A stretch of DNA of 8,558 nucleotides from Ferroglobus sp. (GTDB lineage: Archaea; Halobacteriota; Archaeoglobi; Archaeoglobales; Archaeoglobaceae), in NCBI GenBank assembly GCA_015523665.1, contig WAJX01000250.1:1-8558 (forward strand). The letters run 5' to 3'. A program made the position numbers and the translations under genes. Shown piece by piece: positions 1-5,900 of this stretch (position 1 is its first letter; the number at the start of each line of letters is the position of its first letter). The notes under the pieces are model-generated. The model was not told the DNA's origin. It worked only from the letters and a program-made list of their open reading frames with translations, and did not search any database.

Positions 1-382
1 TCAATTTTAATTTTGTTTATTTTGTTCATTTTATATATAATTTATTAGTATATTAAGTTTTTGTATTTATGTTGAATCCTTATTAATATTTACTAACCCT
101 AATGTTAATATTTTTGTTTTGTTATCTTTGTCTTCATTCTCAATTCTATCTGTTTTAGATCTCCTTCTTTTTAATTGATAGTCTGAAGAAGAGTGAATTA
201 GTTAAGTAGATAAAACATGATTGGAGGAGTTAATCCTTAGATCGATAGTTTTGAGAGTGTGAATAAAAGACTGAGCTTTTGAGTAAGTGTTTTGAGTGAG
301 CATTTTTGATAATAAATAAAATAAAACATATATAAATAAATATAAAATAAAAAATTAAATAAATAAAAAATTAGATTAAAAA
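1..382. other. Non-coding, AT-rich intergenic stretch
   Basis: I see no gene here; stops occur often in all frames on both strands. Composition changes along it: about 1-180 is pyrimidine-rich on the plus strand, about 181-300 is purine-rich, and 301-382 is almost pure A/T. The motif TTTTGAG occurs three times (249-255, 277-283, 290-296), and a weak hairpin AAAAG/CTTTT lies at 265-280. No promoter or RNA gene can be assigned with confidence. An ATG on the minus strand at 27-29 opens a frame running off the left edge, but it is too short to judge. Confidence 0.6.
301..382 (-). terminator. T-run terminator region downstream of the winged-HTH gene
   Basis: Read on the minus strand, the 80 bases after the stop codon of the winged-HTH gene contain several runs of five or six T (complement of the A runs near 349-354, 365-370 and 378-382), separated by A/T. 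Archaeal intrinsic termination typically uses such U-rich tracts without a strong hairpin. Assignment rests on composition and position only. Confidence 0.45.
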
Positions 383-886
383 TTATGTTGAAGTAGAGTA
401 ATTACCCCTCTTAAACCAATCTGAAAGATAACATCTATAAGTTTTCCCAAATTTCTCTCTGTATATCAAATCTTTTTCTTCAAGCTTCTTGATAATCATT
501 GAAACTTTTGAATGCGAAAATCCCGTTCTAAAATGGATCGAATCTTGAGTTATTCCTTCGTTTTCGTAAATTATCTTTAAAATTTCAGCTTCATCTTTGT
601 TCAAAAGTTTTAACGCTAATTCAAGTTCATTTCTTTTTTCATATTTTATTTCAGGCTTTATTTCTCGGATAATATCCTTCAAAGAGTAAATAACTAACAC
701 AAAACCTGAAAATGTGAAAAATACTGGGAGATACGCCAAATAATAAGGGCCCATCATCATATAATGATGCATGTTTGGTGTGTAGATTAACCCAAAAAGT
801 AGTAAAATTAAACCCCCAATAAACAAACTTCTCTCCATCATAAAACTATTCGCATAAAGAATAAAATATTTTCGTGATTCTTTCAA
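383..886 (-). CDS. Membrane-anchored winged helix-turn-helix regulator
   Basis: A 167-residue protein with two hydrophobic segments (about residues 20-36 and 49-68), a short charged linker, and a winged helix-turn-helix at about 88-155. The recognition region reads GITQDSIHFRTGFSHSKVSM (111-130), followed by KKLEEKDLIYREKFGKTYR, a MarR/IclR-like wing. This points to a DNA-binding domain held at the cytoplasmic face of the membrane, a layout common in archaea. The loop between the helices is unusually rich in Met and His (M39, H40, H41, M43-M45), so metal binding is possible. The start chosen is TTG at 884-886 because GAGGTGA lies just upstream and an in-frame stop lies 9 bases upstream. ATG codons at residues 16-17 are the alternative but lack a Shine-Dalgarno site. 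The gene is divergent from the cobalamin operon, so it could regulate that operon, itself, or neither. No specific ligand can be named. Confidence 0.8.
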   Translation of the reverse strand: MKESRKYFILYANSFMMERSLFIGGLILLLFGLIYTPNMHHYMMMGPYYLAYLPVFFTFSGFVLVIYSLKDIIREIKPEIKYEKRNELELALKLLNKDEAEILKIIYENEGITQDSIHFRTGFSHSKVSMIIKKLEEKDLIYREKFGKTYRCYLSDWFKRGNYSTST

Positions 887-903
887 TTCACCTCACACTT
901 ACC

Positions 904-946
904 ATCTCGCTTTATAATTTTAATTAGTTATTTTTAGTTATAAATT
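904..946 (-). promoter_or_regulatory. Likely promoter of the winged-HTH gene
   Basis: On the minus strand, TATA-like sequences occur at about 936-944 (ATTTATAAC) and 909-919 (AAATTATAAAG), 25-60 bases upstream of the TTG start. The first would place the transcript start near 910, leaving room for the GAGGTGA site. Such boxes are frequent in DNA this AT-rich, so which one is used is uncertain. Confidence 0.35.
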
Positions 947-949
947 AAA
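919..949. promoter_or_regulatory. Candidate operator in the divergent spacer
   Basis: TAGTTAT occurs twice, at 925-931 and 935-941, exactly 10 bases (about one helical turn) apart. The pair is flanked by a 7-base inverted repeat, TTTAATT (919-925) and AATTAAA (943-949). It lies between the winged-HTH gene and cbiT and overlaps the likely minus-strand TATA box, which would suit autoregulation or shared control. The surrounding A/T richness makes chance a real alternative. Confidence 0.3.
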
Positions 950-1007
950 TTTATTTAAAATTTAGGTTGTTTGGTTGCAAGAATAATAGGGAATGAAGGA
1001 GTTAGTA

Positions 1008-1023
1008 AAGTTTTTATCTAATC
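1008..1023 (+). promoter_or_regulatory. Possible promoter of the cobalamin operon
   Basis: A TATA-like stretch, AAGTTTTTATCTAA, is centred near 1016, about 26 bases ahead of a transcript start that would fall close to 1042. This would give a very short leader before the ATG at 1046. No B12-box or other cobalamin riboswitch core could be seen in 887-1045. Confidence 0.35.
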
Positions 1024-1045
1024 TTATATTACAAACGATAAGGAA

Positions 1046-1543
1046 ATGAAAACAACAAAAGAGGAAATTATAGGAGTTGTCTTCTCTAAACTAAGGCCGA
1101 CAAAAAAAGATATCTTTGCTGATATAGGTTGTGGTGTGGGAAATGTAGCTAAATTCTTCTCTGATTATGTAAAATTTGTTTATGCTGTGGATAATGATGG
1201 AGAAATAATAGAGGAGGCAAAAAAGAATCTAAAAAACTGTAAGAATGTTAAAATAATTGTTTCAGATGGATATGATTTTTTAAAGGATTACGAATATGAT
1301 ATCGCTTTTTTTGGCGGAACAAAGGGGATAAACGATATGCTTGAAGTTTGTAAAGCTCGTAGAGTTGCGGTTAACGCTGCAAGAATCGAGGTAGCGGTTG
1401 AGGTGATGGAAAAAATGAAGAAGCTTGGAATTTTTAAAGAAATACTTATTGTTAATATTTCAAAAAGTTATAAATTAGCTGGATTAACAGCTTTTAAAAA
1501 CTTAAATCCTGTTTTTATTATTTTTGGAGAGCGTAATAAGTAG
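1046..1543 (+). CDS. cbiT: Cobalt-precorrin-6B C15-methyltransferase (decarboxylating)
   Basis: CbiT uses S-adenosylmethionine to methylate C15 and removes the acetate carboxyl group at C12 of the corrin precursor; it is cytosolic. The 165 residues form a class I methyltransferase: motif I ADIGCGVGN (25-33), the acidic ribose-binding loop VDND (48-51), the CbiT signature GGTKGI (90-95), VNAAR (109-113), and the C-terminal NPVFII (154-159). The N-terminal TKEEI matches the usual TKEEVR of the family, but the 10-15 residues normally before it are absent. An in-frame stop at 1019-1021 and the lack of another start codon leave ATG 1046 as the start, with a weak AAGGA site. It is the first gene of the operon, 11 bases before cbiL. 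CbiE, its usual partner or fusion half, sits at the far end. Confidence 0.93.
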   Translation: MKTTKEEIIGVVFSKLRPTKKDIFADIGCGVGNVAKFFSDYVKFVYAVDNDGEIIEEAKKNLKNCKNVKIIVSDGYDFLKDYEYDIAFFGGTKGINDMLEVCKARRVAVNAARIEVAVEVMEKMKKLGIFKEILIVNISKSYKLAGLTAFKNLNPVFIIFGERNK

Positions 1544-1554
1544 AAGGGGTTTGT

Positions 1555-2142
1555 ATGCTTATAGGTGTAAGCTTAGGACCGGGAGACAGGGAATTACTAA
1601 CTTTAAAAGCTCTAAAAGCCATAAAAAATGCTGATGAGGTGATAGTTCCGGGAGAGCTTGCATATAATATAGTTTCAGCTTTTAGAAAACCGAGACTGGT
1701 TAAGTTTCCTATGGGCAAGTCCGAGAGAGTTGTTGAAAAATTATCAGATGAACTTGCTGATAGATGTATGAGAGAAGATGTAGTCTTTGCAACTCTTGGA
1801 GATATCACTTTTTTTTCGACTTTTCACGATGTTGCAGAAAAAGTAAGAGAGAAAAATCCGAATGTTGAGATTGAAATGATTCCTGGAGTTCCGAGTTTTG
1901 TTTCTGTTTTTTCGAAGTTAAAAATTTTTGTAAATTCTCCGATAAAAGTTGTAACGCAGAATGAATTTAACGAGGAGTTTGTTATTGTTTTGAAAGCAAC
2001 TAAACCCAAGGAAGTGGAGAAAAAGCTGGCTAAAATGGGATTTAAGTCAATCCAGGTTGAGAGATTGTATATGAAGGGGGAGAAGATATGCAAACCAGAG
2101 GAAAGAGCGAGTTATTTTACAATGGTGATAGGAATAAAATGA
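1555..2142 (+). CDS. cbiL: Cobalt-factor II C20-methyltransferase
   Basis: CbiL adds the methyl group at C20 of cobalt-factor II, the first committed methylation of the ring in the anaerobic cobalamin route. It belongs to the tetrapyrrole methylase family. The glycine-rich SAM loop is VSLGPGDRELLTLKA (5-19), FPM at 51-53 is typical of CbiL, ATLGDITFFSTF (79-90) corresponds to the family's TLGDPTFYSTF, and MIPGVPSF (108-115) is the third conserved loop. At 195 residues it is shorter than most family members (about 200-240). The Pro of the GDP motif is Ile here (residue 84). The start at 1555 is supported by AGAAGGGG five bases upstream. The stop overlaps the cbiF start (ATGA). Confidence 0.92.
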   Translation: MLIGVSLGPGDRELLTLKALKAIKNADEVIVPGELAYNIVSAFRKPRLVKFPMGKSERVVEKLSDELADRCMREDVVFATLGDITFFSTFHDVAEKVREKNPNVEIEMIPGVPSFVSVFSKLKIFVNSPIKVVTQNEFNEEFVIVLKATKPKEVEKKLAKMGFKSIQVERLYMKGEKICKPEERASYFTMVIGIK

Positions 2143-2840
2143 AAGTCTATTTTGTTGGATTCGGTCCAGGAGATAAGGAACTTTTAACTTTAAAAGCCTA
2201 TAAATTGTTAAAAAATGCTGATTTAATAATATATCCAGGATCTCTCATCAGTAGAGAATCTTTAGAGGAGTTTGATTGCGAACTCATCGATAGCTATGGT
2301 AAAACTCTTGAAGAGATAATTGAGATCATAGAGAAGGCGGTTAGGAATGGTAAGAGAGTTGTAAGAATTCAGAGTGGTGATCCGAGTATTTATGGTGCGA
2401 TTAATGAGCAGATAGTATTGTTAGAAAGAAAGGGGATAGAAGTTGAAGTTGTGCCTGGTGTGAGTAGTATATCTGCTTCAGCATCAGCATTAAAAGTTGA
2501 ATTGACATCTCCAAAAGTCCCATCTGTTGTTATAACTAGGCCTGCTGGAAAAACCTTATTAAAAGATGAGATTGAGGAGTTTGCGAAGACGAACTCAACT
2601 CTGGTTATTCTCCTTGGAGTTGATAAAATAGATTATATTGCTGAGAAAGTTGCGAGAATTAGAGGGTATGGGGAGCCAGTTGCAGTCGTTTATCATGCAT
2701 CTAGAAAAGATGAGAAGGTAATCATTGGAACACTAAGAGATATAGCTGAAAAAGTTAGAAGGGAAGGAATAAAAAGAACCGCAACGATAATAATTGGTAA
2801 AGCTTTAAAGAGAGAAGGGAGGTCTGTTCTATACTCATAG
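2139..2840 (+). CDS. cbiF: Cobalt-precorrin-4 C11-methyltransferase
   Basis: CbiF transfers a methyl group from SAM to C11 of cobalt-precorrin-4. The 233 residues show the tetrapyrrole methylase pattern: VGFGPGDKELLTLKA (6-20), IYPGSL (31-36), IQSGDPSIYGA (77-87), VVPGVSSISASAS (104-116) and ITRPAGKT (132-139), the last two typical of CbiF/CobM. The start is ATG 2139, within an ATGA overlap with cbiL and 9 bases after GGTGAT (2124-2129). An upstream ATG at 2088 in the same frame would add 17 residues with no counterpart in the family and would place the glycine-rich loop too far from the N-terminus. The 3' end carries the strong GGGAGGT site that serves cbiG. Translational coupling with both neighbours is likely. 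Confidence 0.95.
   Translation: MKVYFVGFGPGDKELLTLKAYKLLKNADLIIYPGSLISRESLEEFDCELIDSYGKTLEEIIEIIEKAVRNGKRVVRIQSGDPSIYGAINEQIVLLERKGIEVEVVPGVSSISASASALKVELTSPKVPSVVITRPAGKTLLKDEIEEFAKTNSTLVILLGVDKIDYIAEKVARIRGYGEPVAVVYHASRKDEKVIIGTLRDIAEKVRREGIKRTATIIIGKALKREGRSVLYS
2817..2823 (+). promoter_or_regulatory. Strong Shine-Dalgarno site deciding the cbiG start
   Basis: GGGAGGT lies inside the end of cbiF. Seven bases after it is an ATA codon (2831-2833) in the cbiG frame. No ATG, GTG or TTG lies at suitable spacing, which is why ATA is proposed as the cbiG start. Confidence 0.65.
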
Positions 2841-3526
2841 CAGTTATAGGTTTTGGAAAAGATATTGAAAAATTGAAGAAAATTGCAGATTTCTTGAAAG
2901 CGGATATGTATATTTATGAACGTGATATATGGGAAAAGTTACTTAAGTATAGTTGTATCGTAGCTTATATGCCATCTGGGATAGTTGTGAGAGGCATCTG
3001 CAAATATTTAAGGAGTAAATGGGAAGATCCAGCAATAATCGTTATTGATAAACCTATGAAGTATGCGATTCCGATTCTTGGAGCACATCACGGTGGGAAT
3101 GAAGTTGCGTATAAACTTAAAGAACTTGGCATAACTCCGATTATAACAACTGCTATGGAATATGAAAGTGGTCTTAGTATAGGTATTGGTTGTAGAAAAG
3201 GTGTTAAAGCTGATGAGATTTTTGATGCGATAGTTAAGGGTTTATATGAGATTGGAGCTGAGCTTAAAGATGTTAGAGTTTTAGCTACTGCGGAGATAAA
3301 AAAGGGGGAGAGAGGTATCATTGAAGCTGCTGATAGGATGAAAAAACCTTTGATGTTCGTTAAGACTGAGGATATAAATCTAATTAGAGTTGTTAGTGAT
3401 TCAAAAGCTAATAAAATTGGATTAAGAAGTGTTGCAGAGGCTTGTGCACTCTATTACTCAAAAGAGAAGAAACTTTTACTTCCAAAAAAAGTTTTTGGGA
3501 GGGTTACAATTGCCATCGCAAGGTAA
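2831..3526 (+). CDS. cbiG: Cobalt-precorrin-5A hydrolase, compact form, probable ATA start
   Basis: CbiG opens the delta-lactone of cobalt-precorrin-5A and releases the C20 carbon with its methyl group as acetaldehyde. With the start proposed here it has 231 residues. The N-terminal domain carries LGAHHGGNEVA (83-93) and PIITTA (103-108). The C-terminal domain carries GIGCRKG (118-124) and SVAEACA (200-206). The middle domain found in longer CbiG proteins appears to be missing. The first standard start codon in frame is TTG 2873, but that would remove the first beta strand, (M)LIAVIGFGKD, and has no Shine-Dalgarno site. ATA 2831 sits seven bases after GGGAGGT and gives an N-terminus resembling that of CbiL (MLIGVS). 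A changed ATG, or a sequence error, cannot be excluded. It overlaps cbiF by 10 bases and cbiH by 17. Confidence 0.9.
   Translation: MLIAVIGFGKDIEKLKKIADFLKADMYIYERDIWEKLLKYSCIVAYMPSGIVVRGICKYLRSKWEDPAIIVIDKPMKYAIPILGAHHGGNEVAYKLKELGITPIITTAMEYESGLSIGIGCRKGVKADEIFDAIVKGLYEIGAELKDVRVLATAEIKKGERGIIEAADRMKKPLMFVKTEDINLIRVVSDSKANKIGLRSVAEACALYYSKEKKLLLPKKVFGRVTIAIAR
3497..3503 (+). promoter_or_regulatory. Shine-Dalgarno site deciding the cbiH TTG start
   Basis: GGGAGGG lies six bases before TTG 3510-3512. This fixes the cbiH start and excludes the upstream in-frame codon at 3429, which would add 27 residues unlike the family. Confidence 0.7.
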
Positions 3527-4268
3527 GCTTTATGTAGTGGGAATAGGCCCGGGTTGTGTCGATCTTTTAACTTTAAAAGCTAAGAGAGTTATAGAAAACT
3601 CCGATTATGTCATAGGGCATAAAACATATTTAAATTTGATCAGAGATATAGTAAAGGGTAAAGTTATAGAAAGTGGTATGGGGAGAGAGATTGAAAGAGT
3701 TAAGCTTGCCATTGAATTGGCTAAAAACAGCGTTGTGAGTTTGATAAGTGGTGGTGATCCAAACATATATGGAATAGCTCCTTTAGTTGTAGAATATATA
3801 TATTTATGTAATAATAATGATAATATCGTTGATTTTGAGATAATTTCAGGAGTGACAGCATTAAGCATAGCATCAATACTATTAGGATCGGCTATAAGTG
3901 GAGATCATGCTGTTATAAGCTTGAGTGATCTATTAACTCCTTGGGAGGTTATAGAAAATAGGTTAAAGAAGGCTTTGGAGGGAGATTTTGTTATAGCGAT
4001 ATACAATCCTTCGAGTAGAAGGAGAAGAACAAATCTTGAAAAAGCTTTGGAGATTATTATGGAATATAGAGGAGATATAAGAATCGGAGTTGTGAAGAAT
4101 GCATGTAGAGATGGAGAGGAGGTTAGAATTATGAGATGTAGTGAAATATTAAGTTCTGATATTGTAGATATGCATACAATTCTAATAATCCCAAATTCAG
4201 AGTCGGTGGTAAATGAAAATGTTATTATAACCCCACGTGGCTATTCAAGAAAATATGAATTACGATAA
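3510..4268 (+). CDS. cbiH: Cobalt-factor III C17-methyltransferase (ring contraction)
   Basis: CbiH methylates C17 and drives contraction of the porphyrin-type ring, giving cobalt-precorrin-4. From TTG 3510 the protein has 252 residues. It shows VVGIGPGCVDLLTLKA (9-24), YVIGHKTYLNLI (33-44), LISGGDPNIYGIA (78-90), ISGVTALSIAS (112-122), and the CbiH/CobJ signatures GDHAVISLSDLLTPW (131-145), AIYNPSSRRRR (163-173) and ITPRGY (240-245). It overlaps the end of cbiG by 17 bases and the start of cbiC by 14. A short Asn/Asp-rich insert (NNNDN, 101-105) sits in a surface loop between strands. The arginine run at 170-173 is longer than the usual SKRR and probably contacts substrate carboxylates, an inference from its position in the family. 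Confidence 0.95.
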   Translation: MPSQGKLYVVGIGPGCVDLLTLKAKRVIENSDYVIGHKTYLNLIRDIVKGKVIESGMGREIERVKLAIELAKNSVVSLISGGDPNIYGIAPLVVEYIYLCNNNDNIVDFEIISGVTALSIASILLGSAISGDHAVISLSDLLTPWEVIENRLKKALEGDFVIAIYNPSSRRRRTNLEKALEIIMEYRGDIRIGVVKNACRDGEEVRIMRCSEILSSDIVDMHTILIIPNSESVVNENVIITPRGYSRKYELR

Positions 4269-4911
4269 AATGGATTTTATTTTTGATGCTGAGAGGATAG
4301 TTGAAGAGAGTTTCAAAATTGTCAGTAGATACGTTAAAGGAAACTCTCCAGAGGATATAGTTCTAAAGAGATGTATAATATCGACTGGAGATCCCAGTAT
4401 AAAAGATCTGATAATCTTCAAAAATAACCCTGTTAATGCTGGAATTGAAGCTTTGAGAAGCTGTAGCAACATCATAGTTGATGTAAAAATGGTTGAGGCT
4501 GGGATAAATAAAGAAAAGGTGAAGAATAAAATTTTCGTGGCAATTGAACATGAATATAGAGATGAACGTTCACATAAATACATGAAGAGATTCACAAAAT
4601 TTGAAGGACATAAACTTACGAGAGTTGCAAGTGGATTGTTAAATTTAATAGATAAAATGGAGAATGCGATAATTGCTATAGGAAACTCACCTTCGGCAGC
4701 TATAATCACTTATGAGATTGTAAAGCAAGGTGTAAGACCCGCTTTAATAATAGCAACTCCAGTCGGCTTTGTCAATGCCTCAGAATCGAAAGAGATGATA
4801 AGAAAACTCGATATACCTTCTATCACAACTTTGGGGAGTAGAGGTGGCTCAACTCTGTGTGTTACGATACTCAATACTCTGATAAACCTATATTATGATC
4901 GATCCGATTGA
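4255..4911 (+). CDS. cbiC: Cobalt-precorrin-8 methylmutase
   Basis: CbiC moves the methyl group from C11 to C12, producing cobyrinic acid. From ATG 4255 it has 218 residues. Family signatures are VDVKMVEAGI (75-84), IAIGNSPSAA (140-149), GVRPALIIATPVGFVNASES (159-178) and GSRGGS (194-199). The conserved motif near residue 40 reads KRCIISTGDPSIKDL (38-52). In most CbiC/CobH proteins this is RxIHxTGD or RxIHACG, with the catalytic His (His43 in Pseudomonas denitrificans CobH) before the small residues. Here the position appears to be Ile42. The start is uncertain: GTG 4237, ATG 4255 and ATG 4270 are all in frame and none has a clear Shine-Dalgarno site. It overlaps cbiH by 14 bases and cbiD by 17, so coupled translation is likely. 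Confidence 0.92.
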   Translation: MNYDKMDFIFDAERIVEESFKIVSRYVKGNSPEDIVLKRCIISTGDPSIKDLIIFKNNPVNAGIEALRSCSNIIVDVKMVEAGINKEKVKNKIFVAIEHEYRDERSHKYMKRFTKFEGHKLTRVASGLLNLIDKMENAIIAIGNSPSAAIITYEIVKQGVRPALIIATPVGFVNASESKEMIRKLDIPSITTLGSRGGSTLCVTILNTLINLYYDRSD

Positions 4912-5839
4912 GAGATATTCATATCCAAAGGAATGGATAAAAAAACGAGTTGAAAAAGAGGGATTTGAAGAAGTTAAAAGGAAGATAAAAAGTGGACTTT
5001 ACATCTTAACTAAAGATGGTTGGTTGAAAAGAGGTATAACAACAGCAACCACTACAACCGCATCAATATTGGGGGCAATAGCATCCCTTTATGAGGGAGA
5101 AGTGAGCAGAGTCGAGGTTGAAACTCCTATTGGAATATATGTTGAAGTTGACGTTTACGCAAGTGATGGAATTGCAAAAGCGATAAAATTTGCTGGAGAT
5201 CATGCTTTTGATGTTACAGATGGTATAGAGGTAATCTGTAAAGTTAAGAAAAAAGGAAAAGGGAGAATAATATTTGGGAGTGGTATAGGATTATTAAATG
5301 GAAAAAAAGCTGTAAGTGAATCAGCAATGAGACAAATTGAAAAGAATTTTAAAAGACAGGTTGAAATCTATGGATATAGTGGGGATGTTTTTATTGAAAT
5401 TCCGATGGGGGAAGTGATTGCAAAGAAAACCAGCAATTTTAAATTTGGAGTTAGAAATGGTATATCAATTCTGGGAACAACAGGTTTTGTTGAACCTTGG
5501 TGTAGAAAATTGGTTGAGACTAAGATTAGTCTTTTAAATAGATATGATAAGGTTGCAATCACAACAGGAAGGAATGGTTGGAGATATGCTCTTGAAAACT
5601 TGAAGGGCTATCAACCTTTTGTTTTTGGTGTTTATATAGAGGATGCTTTAAAATTTGCTAAAGGGGAAATCATATTGATTGGAAAACCATCTTTACTTGT
5701 AAAATGGGCTATTCCAGAACTTAGAGGAAGAGTTTTGAGAGGGGAGAATGTTTTAAAAGAGAATATAAAATATAGACAGAGAATTCTTGAAAAAGCAAGG
5801 GAGATAAATGAGAGCGTTTCAGATGTTATCTTGATTTAG
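4895..5839 (+). CDS. cbiD: Cobalt-precorrin-5B C1-methyltransferase
   Basis: CbiD methylates C1 of cobalt-precorrin-5B and is not related to the other ring methylases. The 314 residues carry KRGITTATTTTASI (45-58), the family's GYTTGTCAAAA-like loop; GDHAFDVTDG (101-110), corresponding to the GGDDPDVT motif; IEIPMGEVIAKKTSNFKFGV (167-186); ILGTTGFVEPW (192-202), equivalent to ILGTTGIVxPM; and TTGRNGWRYA (223-232). Length is slightly below that of bacterial CbiD (about 340-370). The start at ATG 4895 lies inside cbiC; MIDPIERYSYP is a plausible N-terminus. No Shine-Dalgarno site is visible, so initiation may depend on ribosomes finishing cbiC. A 61-base gap follows, the largest within the operon. 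Confidence 0.95.
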   Translation: MIDPIERYSYPKEWIKKRVEKEGFEEVKRKIKSGLYILTKDGWLKRGITTATTTTASILGAIASLYEGEVSRVEVETPIGIYVEVDVYASDGIAKAIKFAGDHAFDVTDGIEVICKVKKKGKGRIIFGSGIGLLNGKKAVSESAMRQIEKNFKRQVEIYGYSGDVFIEIPMGEVIAKKTSNFKFGVRNGISILGTTGFVEPWCRKLVETKISLLNRYDKVAITTGRNGWRYALENLKGYQPFVFGVYIEDALKFAKGEIILIGKPSLLVKWAIPELRGRVLRGENVLKENIKYRQRILEKAREINESVSDVILI

Positions 5840-5867
5840 TATGTAGAGTTGGCTTGAATTTGGTTTG

Positions 5868-5881
5868 AAGTTAAATATACC
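5868..5881 (+). promoter_or_regulatory. Possible internal promoter giving leaderless cbiE mRNA
   Basis: AAGTTAAATATACC contains a TATA-like box centred at about 5875, 26 bases upstream of the cbiE ATG at 5901. That is the archaeal distance from TATA to transcript start, so transcription would begin at or next to the start codon. cbiE has no Shine-Dalgarno site, which fits a leaderless message. In DNA this AT-rich the box could be chance. Confidence 0.35.
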
Positions 5882-5900
5882 TTTAGATAAATCATTTAAC

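Noticed and set aside
1..29. A minus-strand gene starting at ATG 27-29 and running off the left edge (MNKINKIKI).
   Set aside because: Only nine codons are visible, with no Shine-Dalgarno site and biased A/T composition; it cannot be supported.
301..382. A/T-only repeats (AAATAAATAAA and similar) as a possible origin or mobile element end.
   Set aside because: No origin-recognition box, terminal repeat or transposase nearby; a terminator-like T-run region explains it better.
887..1045. A cobalamin riboswitch upstream of cbiT.
   Set aside because: No B12-box (GCCACTG) or recognisable aptamer core; the likely transcript start leaves almost no leader.
2088..2138. A longer cbiF starting at ATG 2088.
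   Set aside because: The extra 17 residues lie wholly inside cbiL, do not resemble the family, and ATG 2139 has a good ribosome site and an ATGA overlap.
3429..3509. A longer cbiH starting at 3429.
   Set aside because: The extra 27 residues overlap the conserved end of cbiG; TTG 3510 behind GGGAGGG gives a normal N-terminus.
4260..4709. A 149-codon open frame on the minus strand opposite cbiC, and similar minus-strand frames opposite cbiL, cbiG, cbiH and cbiE.
   Set aside because: They are antisense to well-recognised genes, resemble no family, and reflect the low stop frequency opposite coding DNA.
5841..5900. ATG-TAG followed by an open frame leading into cbiE, which might suggest stop codon read-through or pyrrolysine.
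   Set aside because: The encoded extension (SWLEFGLKLNIPLDKSF) does not look like CbiE and there is no ribosome site; a chance ATG-TAG is simpler.
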